From Mesorhizobium sp. (lineage in GTDB: Bacteria; Pseudomonadota; Alphaproteobacteria; Rhizobiales; Rhizobiaceae), in contig SAKE01000005.1 of assembly GCA_004017275.1 (NCBI GenBank), positions 186,001-250,000 on the forward strand: a stretch of DNA of 64,000 bases, given 5' to 3'. The translations under genes and the position numbers were made by a program. Below the pieces are notes generated by a model, which was not told the DNA's origin, did not search any database, and worked only from the letters and a program-made list of their open reading frames with translations. Position 1 is the stretch's first letter. Each line of letters begins with the position of its first letter. This document shows, one piece after another, positions 23,532 to 32,972 of this stretch.

Positions 23532-24440
23532 GTGCTGCAAGATTTGATAGCTCACGGACAGTCGATGCGCACGATCTCGCTGCCGCGCGGGCGCCAGCGC
23601 CTGCATGCCATGCCGACGAGCACGGGCTATGAAGTGCGCGAGAACGAGACCTACGACTGGGATGGGCGCAGGCGCGGCCAGACACCGTTCACCGTACTTC
23701 AGCACACGATCAGCGGGACCGGCCGGCTGCGCTACGAAAACCGCAACTACCGCCTGCAGAAGAACGACACATTGCTGGTGCTGGTGCCGCACAACCACCG
23801 CTACTGGCTGGCCGGGGATGAGCGCTGGGAATATTTCTGGATTTCGATGAACGGCGAGGAGGCGCTGCGCATCCACAAGTCGATCCTCAGCGTCTCCGGT
23901 CCTGTTTTTCGGCTGCAGCCGGCGACGATCGATCACCTTGCCGATTGCAGCCTGCGCCTGATCAAAGGGGCCGCTTCGCCGGGTGCTGCTTCGGCGATAG
24001 CCTACGAGGCTGCGATGGCGCTCTATGACGATGTCTTCGGCTCTCATGCCTTCGCCGAAAAACAGAGCGCCATGCAGCCTGTCATCGATCACATCAATGC
24101 CAATCTCGACAGGCCGCTGCCAGTGGCGGACCTGGTCCAGATCAGTGGTCTCAGCCGGGCTCATTTCTCACGCTGTTTTGCCGAAAGCGAAGGCCTGCCG
24201 CCGGCCGAGTTCGTGCTGCAGCAACGCCTGCAACGGGCGGCGAAGCTGCTGACCAAGGCGGATTTCCTGCCGGTGAAGGAAGTGGCAATCCTGTGCGGCT
24301 TCGAGGACGCGAACTATTTTTCGAAGGTCTTCCGCCGCTGCTACGGCATCACGCCGAGCCAATTCCGCACCACCGGCATGTATGCCAGCATGAGAACCCC
24401 GGCCAGGCGCGGCGTCAGGGCGTCTGATGACGAGACCTGA
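23532..24440 (+). CDS. agpT: AraC-family transcriptional regulator of the alpha-galactoside locus
   Basis: 302 residues: an N-terminal cupin sensor domain (TPFVLQHTISG-like TVLQHTISGTGRLRYENRNYRL, NDTLLVLVPHNHRYWL) and a C-terminal pair of helix-turn-helices (LPVADLVQISGLSRAHFSRCF and PVKEVAILCGFEDANYFSKVF, ending YGITPSQFR). The GTG at 23532 has AGGGG seven bases ahead; an ATG at 23565 is the alternative. In S. meliloti AgpT, an AraC-type activator, sits in the same place and induces agp genes in response to galactosides, so this is expected to do the same from the divergent promoter region. Confidence 0.85.
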   Translation: MLQDLIAHGQSMRTISLPRGRQRLHAMPTSTGYEVRENETYDWDGRRRGQTPFTVLQHTISGTGRLRYENRNYRLQKNDTLLVLVPHNHRYWLAGDERWEYFWISMNGEEALRIHKSILSVSGPVFRLQPATIDHLADCSLRLIKGAASPGAASAIAYEAAMALYDDVFGSHAFAEKQSAMQPVIDHINANLDRPLPVADLVQISGLSRAHFSRCFAESEGLPPAEFVLQQRLQRAAKLLTKADFLPVKEVAILCGFEDANYFSKVFRRCYGITPSQFRTTGMYASMRTPARRGVRASDDET

Positions 24441-24467
24441 CGCCGCCACTGTTAAACAAGCAGCTGG

Positions 24468-26495
24468 CTAGGCAGCGCGCCGACTGCCGCCGTCCAGCCA
24501 TTCGAGATCGGCCTGCGAAAGCGTGATGTCGAGAGCGCGCAGGCTGTCGTCCAACTCGTCCAGTGTACGCGGCCCGATCAGCGGGATGGATGGGAAGGGC
24601 TGAGCGAGCACGTAAGCCAGCGCAATATGGATCGGGCTCTTGCCCAGTCTCGCTGCAAGTTCGATTGCCCGGTCGCGGCGGCCGAAATTCCGCTCCGAGT
24701 ACCAGACCCGCACCAGCTCCTCATTGTCTTGCTTGTCCCGACCGGCGCGATCGGTGAAGAAGCCGCGCCCCTGGCTCGACCAGGCGAAATTCGGCATCTG
24801 CCGGGCGGCCAGCCAGGCCTTCCAGGCATCGCTCGATGAGGTCACACAGCCAGCCCAGATCGGCTCCAGCATTTCGGCCAGCGAGAAATTGTTGGACAGC
24901 GCGCCGGGCTTTTGCTTGCCGGCACGCTCGGCATAGGCAATGGCCTCATCCATACGTTCCATCGTCCAGTTCGAGCCGCCGAACGGGCCGCGGATGCGGC
25001 CAGCCTTCACCTCACGATCCATCGCATCGACGAATTCGCCGACCGGCACATCCGGATTGTCGCGGTGCATGAAATAGACATCGACATGGTCGGTCTGCAG
25101 CCGGTCGAGCGACTGGTCAAGCTGCTTGCCGATCACGTCGGGATAGCAAAGCGGCGAATGCGCACCCTTGGCGATGACCACCGATTGCGCGCGCACGCCG
25201 CGGTTTTTCAACCACTCGCCAAGCAGCTTCTCGGTATAGCCGCCGCCATAGACATAGCCGGTATCGAAGAGATTGCCGCCGACCTCGAAAAAGGCATCAA
25301 GCAGGATCGAGCCCGAGGAAAACGTGCGGAAATCCTCGAAGCCCAGCGCCACCACCGACGCCGGTTTCGACAGGCCCGGGATCGTGCGCTTGGCGATCGC
25401 CGTCCCGTCCGATCGCAAAGGCCGGCCGGAGATGGTGTTGGTTCTCTGCGCGGCCTTTTCGATACCGTATTCGAGGCCGGCTGCCGCCCGCCATCTGTCC
25501 AGCACACGCAAGGTGCCGAGGCTTTCCGCCCAGGCCATGCCCGGCCAGGCGAATTCCTGCCGGCCGGCGCGAATCGCCTCGCCGGCTGCGTCGACCTCGA
25601 AGGAATAGACATGGCGCTTCTCGTCGACGCTGATGGTCTCGCGCGCGCCATCGGATGCGATGACGTCGATCCGGCCGAGGCCGACGTCGCGGTTGCCCCC
25701 GGCGAACCAGAAGTCCGGTACTTCGATGCGGCCCTTGGTGCCGAAGATTCTCAAAACATTGTCCTGGTTGAGCGAGATGCTGCAGGAGACTTCGGCGACA
25801 ATGCCGCCGGGAAAATGCAGCAGCGCGGAGGCCCATTCGTCGACGCCGGACTGGCCAAGATGGGCGGTGCCGACCACCTTGTCCGGCTCGGCGAAGGGCT
25901 TTCCGACAGCCGCGCCGGCAATCAGCCGTACCATCGAGACGGGATAGCCGCCGACGTCAAGAATGCCGCCGCCGGCGAGGTCGTTGGCATAGAGCCGATG
26001 CTGCGGCATGAAGCCCGGCATGGCGAAGCCGAAACTCGACTTGATCATCCTGATCTCGCCGATGACACCGGACCTGATCAGCTCGACCAGCTTCAGCGTC
26101 TGCGGATGCAGCCGATACATGAAGGCTTCGCCGAGGAATGTACCTGCCTTGCGCGCGGCATGGATCATCGCGTCGGCCTCGAAGGCGGTCAGCGCAAGCG
26201 GCTTTTCGCATAGCACATGCTTTCCAGCCTCGGCCGCCCTGATCGCCCATTGCGCATGACCGGGATGCGGTATCGAAATATAGACGGCGTCGACTTCGGG
26301 ATCGGCAAGCAGCGCGTCGTAGCCATCAATGATGCGGGCGCCGGGAAAACTCTCGGCAAGGCTAGGCTTGCCGGGATTGCGGGCACCGATGGCAACCAGC
26401 TTTCCGGTGCGCGAAGCGGACACACCACCGGCAAAAGACTGGGCGATGCTGCCGGGGCCGAGAATGCCCCAGCGAATGGGCGTGGTTGCGGTCAT
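24468..26495 (-). CDS. Fusion of a Gfo/Idh/MocA oxidoreductase with an aldo/keto reductase
   Basis: 675 residues that read as two enzymes. Residues 1-345: a Gfo/Idh/MocA dehydrogenase, with the nucleotide turn GILGPGSIAQSFAGG, VYISIPHPGHAQWAI, the catalytic-site EKP at 97-99 and GGGILDVGGYPVSMVR. After a linker, residues 380-675 form an aldo/keto reductase with all four catalytic positions: Asp411 and Tyr415 (FDTGYVYG), Lys443 (IAKGAH), His477 (YFMHRDNPD). The start at 26495 is set by AAGGAG seven bases ahead. It is the last gene of the CUT1 sugar-transport operon, so both halves probably act on the imported sugar, perhaps in successive oxidation and reduction or by cofactor recycling. The substrate is unknown. 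Confidence 0.88.
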   Translation of the reverse strand: MTATTPIRWGILGPGSIAQSFAGGVSASRTGKLVAIGARNPGKPSLAESFPGARIIDGYDALLADPEVDAVYISIPHPGHAQWAIRAAEAGKHVLCEKPLALTAFEADAMIHAARKAGTFLGEAFMYRLHPQTLKLVELIRSGVIGEIRMIKSSFGFAMPGFMPQHRLYANDLAGGGILDVGGYPVSMVRLIAGAAVGKPFAEPDKVVGTAHLGQSGVDEWASALLHFPGGIVAEVSCSISLNQDNVLRIFGTKGRIEVPDFWFAGGNRDVGLGRIDVIASDGARETISVDEKRHVYSFEVDAAGEAIRAGRQEFAWPGMAWAESLGTLRVLDRWRAAAGLEYGIEKAAQRTNTISGRPLRSDGTAIAKRTIPGLSKPASVVALGFEDFRTFSSGSILLDAFFEVGGNLFDTGYVYGGGYTEKLLGEWLKNRGVRAQSVVIAKGAHSPLCYPDVIGKQLDQSLDRLQTDHVDVYFMHRDNPDVPVGEFVDAMDREVKAGRIRGPFGGSNWTMERMDEAIAYAERAGKQKPGALSNNFSLAEMLEPIWAGCVTSSSDAWKAWLAARQMPNFAWSSQGRGFFTDRAGRDKQDNEELVRVWYSERNFGRRDRAIELAARLGKSPIHIALAYVLAQPFPSIPLIGPRTLDELDDSLRALDITLSQADLEWLDGGSRRAA

Positions 26496-26529
26496 TGTCA
26501 TGCTCCTTGGAGGCTGGAAAGGGCGGCGG

Positions 26530-27609
26530 TCAGCGCAGCCGCAGTCCTTTTTCATCGAACAGGTAGGATTTGCGGATGGAAACGGTGATTTCTGATGTGT
26601 CGGGGACCTTTGCCGCGTCGCGCTGGATCACCACGTCGTCACCGTTGGCGGTTCTGGCATAGAGGAAACTTGTACCGCCCAGGTGCTCGACCACGTCGAT
26701 GGCAACCACAAGGTCGGCGTCGCCTTCTCCGGCATTGCCGAAATGTTCAGGCCGCACGCCGACGATGACCTTGTTTCCGGTTTCGGGCGCGGCGCCCGTC
26801 AGCGGTTGCGTGATACGAGTCTTCTCCTGGCCCGCCAGTTCGACCACGACACCACGCGCATCGCGGCCGACAATGCGACCGTTGATGAAGTTCATCTTCG
26901 GCGAGCCGACAAAGCCCGCGACGAACTGATTGTCGGGGTTGTCGTAGAGATCGAGCGGCCGGCCGATCTGCTCGATATGGCCGGCGCGCATCACGACGAT
27001 CCTGTCGGCGAGCGTCATCGCCTCGGTCTGGTCGTGCGTGACATAGATCATGGTGGCGCCGAGTTCCTTGTGCAGCCGGGAGATCTCGACCCGCATCTGG
27101 ACGCGCAATTCGGCGTCGAGATTGGAGAGCGGCTCGTCGAACAGGAACACCTGCGGTTCGCGCACGATGGCGCGGCCTATGGCGACGCGCTGGCGCTGGC
27201 CGCCGGAAAGTTTTTTCGGGCGCCTGTCCATCAATTCGCTGATGCGCAGTATCTCGGCCGCCCGCTCCACCCGCCTGTCCGTGTCGGCCTTCGGATTGCC
27301 GGTCATGCGCAGCCCGAAAGAGAGGTTCTGTTCGACGCTCATATGCGGGTAGAGCGCGTAAGACTGGAACACCATGGCAATGCCGCGGTCGGCCGGCTCG
27401 ACATCGTTCACCACCTTGCCGCCGATGGCGATCTCGCCGCCGCTGATGTCCTCGAGCCCGGCGATCATCCTGAGCAGCGTGGACTTGCCGCAGCCGGAAG
27501 GACCGACGAAGACGACGAATTCGCCGTGCTTGACGTCGATGTTGGCACCGTGGACGACCTCGAAGACACCGAAGCGCTTGATGACGTTGTTGAGCGTGAC
27601 CGTTGCCAT
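26530..27609 (-). CDS. Sugar ABC transporter ATP-binding protein, MalK/UgpC type
   Basis: 359 residues. ATPase domain with Walker [10 protein letters not shown], signature [15 protein letters not shown], Walker [17 protein letters not shown] and switch His in YVTHDQTEA; then a C-terminal MalK-like beta domain (about residue 240 onward: [26 protein letters not shown]) that often binds regulators. Energises the importer made with the two permeases directly upstream. The true start is ATG 27609; a 101-codon open extension upstream overlaps the permease gene in another frame and is not real. Cargo is not identifiable from the ATPase. Confidence 0.93.
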   Translation of the reverse strand: MATVTLNNVIKRFGVFEVVHGANIDVKHGEFVVFVGPSGCGKSTLLRMIAGLEDISGGEIAIGGKVVNDVEPADRGIAMVFQSYALYPHMSVEQNLSFGLRMTGNPKADTDRRVERAAEILRISELMDRRPKKLSGGQRQRVAIGRAIVREPQVFLFDEPLSNLDAELRVQMRVEISRLHKELGATMIYVTHDQTEAMTLADRIVVMRAGHIEQIGRPLDLYDNPDNQFVAGFVGSPKMNFINGRIVGRDARGVVVELAGQEKTRITQPLTGAAPETGNKVIVGVRPEHFGNAGEGDADLVVAIDVVEHLGGTSFLYARTANGDDVVIQRDAAKVPDTSEITVSIRKSYLFDEKGLRLR

Positions 27610-27620
27610 GCTGATCCTGT

Positions 27621-28457
27621 CTACTTGACCGCGCCGGCAGCGATGCCGGCGATGAAATGGCGCTGCAGCAGCACGAAGACGACGAGCATCGGCACCGTCA
27701 GCATCACCGCGCCCGCCATGATGCCGCCCCATGACACCTTGGTGAGGCCGATCAGTGTGCCGAGCGCCACAGGCGCCGTCATCGAACCGGGCTGGCTGTT
27801 GATCAGAAGCGGCCACAGATAATTGTTCCAGGAGGCGAGGAACAGGATGATGGCAAGTGCGGCCAGCATCGGCCGCGCCAAGGGCAGCGCGACGAAAAGG
27901 AAGATGCGCCATTCCTTGACGCCCTCGACGCGCGCCGCATCGAAGAGGTCATCCGGCATCATCGAAAAACTCTGCCGCATGAACAGCACGCCGAGCGAAT
28001 TGAACAGCGGCGGAACGATCAGAGCCACCCAGGTGTTGGCGAGCTTGAAGTCGCGCGCCACCATGATGAATTGCGGGATCAGCACGACCGCATAGGGAAG
28101 CGTGATGGTGCCCAGGATGATGGCGACAACCACGCCCTTGCCGAAGAACTGGTAGCGGGCCAGCGCCCAGCCGGCCATCGACGTCAGCAGCACCGACAGG
28201 ATCGTGTAGGTCACCGCCACCGAGACCGAAATGCCGATGGCGCCGACGAAGTTGGTGTCACGCTGCAGGTTGTTGAAATTGTCGATGAAATTGCCGTGCG
28301 GCAAAAGCTCGATGCCGGGACTGAAAATGCCGTTGTCCGGCATGGTCGAGAACACCACCATCATCCACAGCGGAAACAGCCAGACCAGCGCCAGCGGCGT
28401 CAGGAACAGATGCAGCGCTATGCTGCGTCCCAGCCTGGCGGAGGAGAGCGAACTCAT
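27621..28457 (-). CDS. Carbohydrate ABC transporter permease, MalG type
   Basis: 278 residues, six predicted membrane helices beginning [21 protein letters not shown], a periplasmic segment with [18 protein letters not shown], and the EAA coupling motif in [24 protein letters not shown]-terminal end [12 protein letters not shown] is the classic MalG-family finish. The start overlaps the upstream permease stop (ATGA), with GAGG eight bases ahead, so the two permeases are translationally coupled. Confidence 0.93.
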   Translation of the reverse strand: MSSLSSARLGRSIALHLFLTPLALVWLFPLWMMVVFSTMPDNGIFSPGIELLPHGNFIDNFNNLQRDTNFVGAIGISVSVAVTYTILSVLLTSMAGWALARYQFFGKGVVVAIILGTITLPYAVVLIPQFIMVARDFKLANTWVALIVPPLFNSLGVLFMRQSFSMMPDDLFDAARVEGVKEWRIFLFVALPLARPMLAALAIILFLASWNNYLWPLLINSQPGSMTAPVALGTLIGLTKVSWGGIMAGAVMLTVPMLVVFVLLQRHFIAGIAAGAVK

Positions 28458-29314
28458 TTCGGTTCCCTCGTCAGCCACAGCTGCGCCAGCGTAATGGCGA
28501 TCGCCAGCCCGGCCATGGTGTAGGCGACGGCCGACGCGTAACCGAAATTGAGCGACCTAAAACCCTGGCGGTAAAGTAGCAGGCCAAGCGTCTCCGTCCC
28601 GCCACCCGGTCCGCCGCGCTCGGTGATCAGGAAGGGTTCGGTGAACAGCTGCATGGTGCCGATGATCGACAGCACGAGGCAGAACACGATGACCGGCTTC
28701 AGGAGCGGCAGGGTGATGTAGAAGAATTGCTTGAATTTGCTGACGCGGTCGAGCGTCGCCGCCTCGTAGACATCTTCGGGAATGGACTGCATGCCGGCGA
28801 GCAGGATGATGGCGTTGTAACCGGCCCAGCGCCAGGTCACCGCGATCATGATCAGCGCCATCGCCGGCGTGACGTTGGAAAACCAGTCGATCTTGGGCAG
28901 GCCGACGCTGTTCAACAGCTTGTTGATGATGCCGAAATCGAGGTTGAACATCAGCCGGAACACAGCCGAATAGGCGACCTCGCCGACCACCACCGGGGCG
29001 AAGAAGGCAAAGCGGTAAAGGCCGCGCGCCTTGAGCAGCGGCGAATTCAACAGCACCGCCATGACGAGCGCCAGCGAGATCATCACTGGCACCTGGATGA
29101 CCAGGATGAGCAGCGTGTTCTTAAGCGCGTTGAAGAAGGCCGGATCGCCGATCAATCGGCCCCAGTTGAAGCCGGGCGCGAACCGCCACGGCACGGTGCG
29201 CGTCGCCTGGAAGGAGATCATGAAGGAGCTGATGATCGGCCACACCCAGAAGATTGCAAAGATCAGAAGATAGGGCGTGAGGAAGCGATAGGCCGTGGCG
29301 TTGCGATTGCGCAT
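28454..29314 (-). CDS. Carbohydrate ABC transporter permease, MalF type
   Basis: 286 residues with helices from FLTPYLLIFAIFWVWPIISSFMISF onward and the EAA motif in DVYEAATLDRVSKFKQFFYITLPLLKP, so it is the first permease of a CUT1 importer. ATG 29314 is preceded by the strong ribosome site GGAGG; the much longer open frame upstream runs through the intergenic repeat and is discarded. It lies 283 bases after the binding-protein gene. Confidence 0.93.
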   Translation of the reverse strand: MRNRNATAYRFLTPYLLIFAIFWVWPIISSFMISFQATRTVPWRFAPGFNWGRLIGDPAFFNALKNTLLILVIQVPVMISLALVMAVLLNSPLLKARGLYRFAFFAPVVVGEVAYSAVFRLMFNLDFGIINKLLNSVGLPKIDWFSNVTPAMALIMIAVTWRWAGYNAIILLAGMQSIPEDVYEAATLDRVSKFKQFFYITLPLLKPVIVFCLVLSIIGTMQLFTEPFLITERGGPGGGTETLGLLLYRQGFRSLNFGYASAVAYTMAGLAIAITLAQLWLTREPK

Positions 29315-29399
29315 TTTTTGCCTCCTTCCCTGTTGCTTTCCGCCCGTTCGGGTGGCGTGTTGGTATTCAGTCTTCGAGGTCTGCGCTGCCCTGCCTGCC

Positions 29400-29560
29400 G
29401 GCATCCTCTCCCCGTATAGTGACGAGGAGAGGGGCGCTGTCATCAATGGTTTCGTCAACCACCGGCGTTGCAGGAAAGGGCACCGGCGCTGTGGCAATCT
29501 CCCTTCTCCCCGTCACTATACGGGAGAAGGTCCCGGCAGGGGGATGAGGGGCAGCGCCAA
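29400..29560. repeat. Hairpin-rich repeat between binding-protein and permease genes
   Basis: Contains CTTCTCCCCGTCACTATACG closing back on GGGAGAAGG (29503-29530), followed by the trailer CCCGGCAGGGGGATGAGGGGC, and a second inverted partial copy at about 29403-29436 (CTCTCCCCGTATAGTGACGAGGAGAGG). The same CTTCTCCCCGTCACTATACG core recurs at 45320-45350. These are REP-like dispersed hairpins. The rest of the 283-base gap holds only the ribosome site of the permease gene. Confidence 0.75.
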
Positions 29561-29597
29561 CGGTTCTCGCAGGACGCATCCCTCGGCTCGCCGGAGA

Positions 29598-30869
29598 TCA
29601 TGACTTGACGGGCAATCCGGTCGCCGCGGCGATCTGGCTTGCGGCGTCGTCGAGTGCCGCCTTGGCATCCGGATAGCCGCCGGCCAGATATTTGGTCTGC
29701 ACGGCGCGGACGATGATTTCGGCATCGCTCTGGAACGGCGTGCCGCGGCTGGGAACAACCTTGGGCAAGGTGCCCAGAATGTCCTTCCACACCGTCTGGC
29801 CGCCCCAATAGGGCAGGCCTTCCGAGACATAGGGGTCATTGAGCGCCGACACCAGCGATGGCACCAGGCCGAACTCCTTCAGCATCGTGATCTGGCCTTC
29901 ATTGGTTCCGAGCGTGTACTTCAGATAGGCGTAGGCAGCCTCCTTGTTCTTGGACGCCGATGTGATGGCCAGCGAGGACCCGCCGAGATTGGCGGCGCGC
30001 GGCCCGTCGGCGGTGAGGCTCGGCATCAGATAGACGCCCCATTTGCCGTTTTCACCGGCTGATTCCGTGCGAATGGTGCCTTCATACCAACCGCCATAGA
30101 TCTGGGTGGCGACAGTGCCGGCAGTGTTGTTGGTGATCTTGGTGCCCCAGTCGGCCGATGAGATGATGCCGGCGTCCTTCATCTCCTTGACCTTGGTCAT
30201 GGCGTCGACGCATTTGGGCTGGTTGACCGTGATCGATTGGCCGTCGGCGGCGAAATAGGCGCAGCCCTGCTCGTTAGCGATCATGCGGAAGAATTCCGAG
30301 TCGCCATTGAAGTCGGCGTTGGTCATGGTGACGCCCGGGTTGGCGGCCTGGATCTTCTTGCCGGCGGCGATGAAATCGTCCCAGGTCTTGATCGATGCCG
30401 GGTCGACGCCGGCCTTTTCGTAGAAGTCACGGCGATAGAAAGCGGCGACCGGACCCGAATCCCACGGCATCGAGTAGGCCTTGTCACCGACTTCGAGCTC
30501 GGTGCGCTTGAAATCAGGGAATTTCGCCTGATCCTCGGCGGTGTAGCCCAGCGTATGCAGGTCGACGAAGCAGTCCGGGAACTGGTTCCAGTAATTCTCG
30601 GCCTCGCCGTTCTCGATGGTGACGATATCCGGCAGGCCGACGCCGCCGGCGGCGCAGCCGGCGATCGATTTGTCGTAGGTCGGCTGGTTGCCGAGATCCT
30701 GGACCGTGACCTTGACGTCGGGGAATTGCTTGTTGAAGCCGGCAATGGTCGCCTTCAGCGATGAAGCCGCGACATTCCAGCTCCAGATGGTGATTTCGCC
30801 GGATTGCGCAAAGGCCGGGGCTGAGCCCAGGGCAAGCGCGAGCGCGGCGCAGGTCATTGTGATGCGCAT
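29598..30869 (-). CDS. Extracellular sugar-binding protein, SBP family 1
   Basis: 423 residues with a clear signal peptide (MRITMTCAALALALGSAPAFAQ) and a family 1 binding-protein body: EITIWSWNVAASSLKATIAGFNKQFPDVKVTV, IVTIENGEAENYWNQFPDCFVDL, MPWDSGPVAAFYRRDFYEKAG, WDDFIAAGKKIQ. It captures a sugar in the periplasm for the MalF/MalG/MalK-type importer encoded downstream. Ligand unknown; the associated fusion oxidoreductase suggests a polyol, amino sugar or sugar acid precursor. First gene of the operon, divergent from an AraC regulator. Confidence 0.92.
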   Translation of the reverse strand: MRITMTCAALALALGSAPAFAQSGEITIWSWNVAASSLKATIAGFNKQFPDVKVTVQDLGNQPTYDKSIAGCAAGGVGLPDIVTIENGEAENYWNQFPDCFVDLHTLGYTAEDQAKFPDFKRTELEVGDKAYSMPWDSGPVAAFYRRDFYEKAGVDPASIKTWDDFIAAGKKIQAANPGVTMTNADFNGDSEFFRMIANEQGCAYFAADGQSITVNQPKCVDAMTKVKEMKDAGIISSADWGTKITNNTAGTVATQIYGGWYEGTIRTESAGENGKWGVYLMPSLTADGPRAANLGGSSLAITSASKNKEAAYAYLKYTLGTNEGQITMLKEFGLVPSLVSALNDPYVSEGLPYWGGQTVWKDILGTLPKVVPSRGTPFQSDAEIIVRAVQTKYLAGGYPDAKAALDDAASQIAAATGLPVKS

Positions 30870-30954
30870 AGAAATCCTCCCATTTCATTTGCTCTCTCAC
30901 TGTGAGCATGGCTAGACTATGCGGTGGGCAGGGCCTGTCGCCGTCAAAGGGAAT

Positions 30955-31848
30955 ATGAAATTGGCGGAAAGTAAGATGCCGGAACGGCCGTTTTATCAGC
31001 CTGGCGCCAGCAGCGTGGAAGGCTTGCCGCTGGCGTTGCAGATGTTTCACAACCATCCGCTGGTAATGCTCAAGCCACATTGGCATGCCCAGGTCGAGGT
31101 CAATTTCATCGTGCGCGGCAGCGTGCATTACCGCATGAACGAACATGAGATCGCACTGTCGGCAGGCGACATGTGCCTGTTCTGGGGTGGCCTGCCGCAC
31201 CAGATGGACGATCTCTCGGACGACGCCATCTATGCCGGCGCGCATCTGCCGCTGGTGCATTTCTTTCGCTTGCATTTGCCGACGGATGTCCGCCATCGGC
31301 TGATGACGGGCGCCACGCTGGTGACCGGCGCGACCGACCAGTCGGACCACCACAATTTCGAGCGCTGGAACCGCTACTTCCGCTCAGGCGATCCGGCCAT
31401 GATCGAGCATGCCGTGAACGAGTTGCTGCTCAGGCTGGAGCGGGTGCGGTTCGAGCCTTATCGGCTGGTGCCGGAAACCTCACCCGGGCAGGAAACCGGC
31501 AGCCCGTTCGACCAGCAATCGTCGCGCAATGTCGGGCGCATGTGCGATTTCATCGCCGAGAACTTCCTCTATGACATCGACTGCGTGAACATAGCGGCCG
31601 CCGCCGACATCCATCCCAAATACGCCATGAGCCTGTTCAAGAAATCCACCGGCATGACGCTCAACGAATATGTCAACCTTTTGCGGCTGAGCTACGCGCA
31701 GGCACTTTTGATGCACCAGGACGCCAATGTGCTGCGCGTTGCCATGGATTCCGGCTTCGGCTCACTCAGCGCCTTCAACAAGTCGTTCCGCAAGCTGGCC
31801 GGCATGTCGCCCTCCGATTTTCGCAGGGGCGTGACCGGCGCCAAATAG
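30955..31848 (+). CDS. AraC-family transcriptional regulator
   Basis: 297 residues. N-terminal cupin-type sensor (HNHPLVMLKPHWHAQVEVNFIVRGSVHYRMNEHEIALSAGDMCLFWGGLPHQ) and C-terminal HTH_18 (VNIAAAADIHPKYAMSLFKKSTGMTLNEYVN, then VLRVAMDSGFGSLSAFNKSFRKLAGMSPSDFR). It faces away from the CUT1 sugar operon, whose first gene starts 85 bases to its left, and probably activates that operon in response to the imported sugar. An ATG at 30976 with GGAA ahead is an alternative start. Confidence 0.88.
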   Translation: MKLAESKMPERPFYQPGASSVEGLPLALQMFHNHPLVMLKPHWHAQVEVNFIVRGSVHYRMNEHEIALSAGDMCLFWGGLPHQMDDLSDDAIYAGAHLPLVHFFRLHLPTDVRHRLMTGATLVTGATDQSDHHNFERWNRYFRSGDPAMIEHAVNELLLRLERVRFEPYRLVPETSPGQETGSPFDQQSSRNVGRMCDFIAENFLYDIDCVNIAAAADIHPKYAMSLFKKSTGMTLNEYVNLLRLSYAQALLMHQDANVLRVAMDSGFGSLSAFNKSFRKLAGMSPSDFRRGVTGAK

Positions 31849-32169
31849 GCCGCGGCGACCAGCGGCTCGCCTGGTGCCGCGAAGCATTGTGCGCCTCGAT
31901 CGTCGGCTAAAAGACATGTCACGGCGTTTCAGCCTGCAACAACGGCGCGGACAAGGGGGACGAAGGCCGGATCGCGCCATGCTATGCGCCATTTCGACCA
32001 TGGAAGCAGCATGGAAACCGGGGCATCGCACGGCATCGCTTTTCCTGTCTGAAATCGCCACCTAGGCGCTGGACAGGCCGAATTCCCGTGCTATAACCCA
32101 CGCGCTTTCAAGGGGCGCCCACAGCGCCTCGATGAATTCCGGTCAACGAGATTTCGTTTGCCGGATCAG
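31849..32169. other. Non-coding stretch between AraC gene and tRNA-Phe
   Basis: 321 bases with no credible gene on either strand; short open frames here lack ribosome sites and family resemblance. The only element I can support is the tRNA promoter in its second half, listed separately. Confidence 0.6.
32070..32097 (+). promoter_or_regulatory. Probable promoter of tRNA-Phe
   Basis: TGGACA (32070-32075), a 16-base spacer, then TATAAC (32092-32097), close to the sigma-70 consensus, about 73 bases ahead of the mature tRNA 5' end. Confidence 0.55.
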
Positions 32170-32245
<76 letters not shown>

Positions 32246-32428
32246 TTTCCTCAACAATATCAATGACTTAGCTAACGGCTGGTTGACCCGCCCCGCGCGC
32301 CGTCGAAACCCTGTCCACCACGTCAAATGCGACGCCTTTTCCGGCCTCAATTCTGATCGTCTTGCTACCGACGCCGCGCACTCGGTCAAATCTCCTTGGC
32401 TGGGTATGAAGCAGCGCCCGGCGCCCAC

Positions 32429-32473
32429 TTGAAATCCTGAACGTCAACTGTCATATTTTACGCGACAGTTGAC
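32429..32473 (+). promoter_or_regulatory. Promoter with overlapping palindromic operator of the Xre/RES pair
   Basis: TTGAAA (32429-32434), a 17-base spacer and CATATT (32452-32457) form a promoter. A perfect 10-base inverted repeat, GTCAACTGTC at 32443-32452 and GACAGTTGAC at 32464-32473, covers the -10 and start region, ending 13 bases before the antitoxin ATG. It is the expected site for autorepression by the antitoxin or its complex with the toxin. Confidence 0.7.
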
Positions 32474-32486
32474 ACGGGAGGCGCAC

Positions 32487-32972
32487 ATGGCGACTACGGC
32501 GGATAAGGTCGTTACGGAAACGAGAGGCGGCGGTCTCCAACGGGTGGAGGCGCTGCTCGGCGGGTCTCGTATCTTGTCGCGTCGATTGACCAGCGCACTT
32601 GATGCGCATGAACTGCTTCTAAATGGTCTGCCGGCCTCGGCGCTAAATCATCTCGTTGGACAACTGATCTTCATCGACAAGACGGCGTCGCTCGAAAAGG
32701 CGGTTGGTATGAGCCTGCGAACCTGGCAGCGCCGCAAAGACGCTCCATCCAAGCCCCTTAGCCAGGAGCAGAGCGGACGGACTTGGAAATTCGCAGAGAT
32801 CCTGGCGAAAGCGACGGATGTCCTCGGCACGCAGGCGGAAGCCGAGCAATGGCTGGAGCGCCCGGCGATCGGTCTCGACCAGCGCCGTCCGATCGACCTG
32901 CTGGGCACTCCCGCCGGCGTGGAGCTGGTCGAAGACTATCTTGAGCGGCTTGAATACGGCGTCTATGCATGA
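32487..32972 (+). CDS. Antitoxin of the Xre/MbcA/ParS family (DUF2384)
   Basis: 161 residues. The middle part, IDKTASLEKAVGMSLRTWQRRKD, is the Xre-like helix-turn-helix of this family, and the C-terminus (AEQWLERPAIGLDQRRPIDLLGTPAGVELVEDYLERLEYGVYA) is the DUF2384 toxin-binding domain, whose GxxPxxLL-x6-G pattern is plain. It should neutralise the RES toxin encoded next and repress their shared promoter. ATG 32487 follows GGGAGG by five bases. It overlaps the toxin gene by four bases (ATGA), the standard arrangement of these pairs. Confidence 0.92.
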   Translation: MATTADKVVTETRGGGLQRVEALLGGSRILSRRLTSALDAHELLLNGLPASALNHLVGQLIFIDKTASLEKAVGMSLRTWQRRKDAPSKPLSQEQSGRTWKFAEILAKATDVLGTQAEAEQWLERPAIGLDQRRPIDLLGTPAGVELVEDYLERLEYGVYA

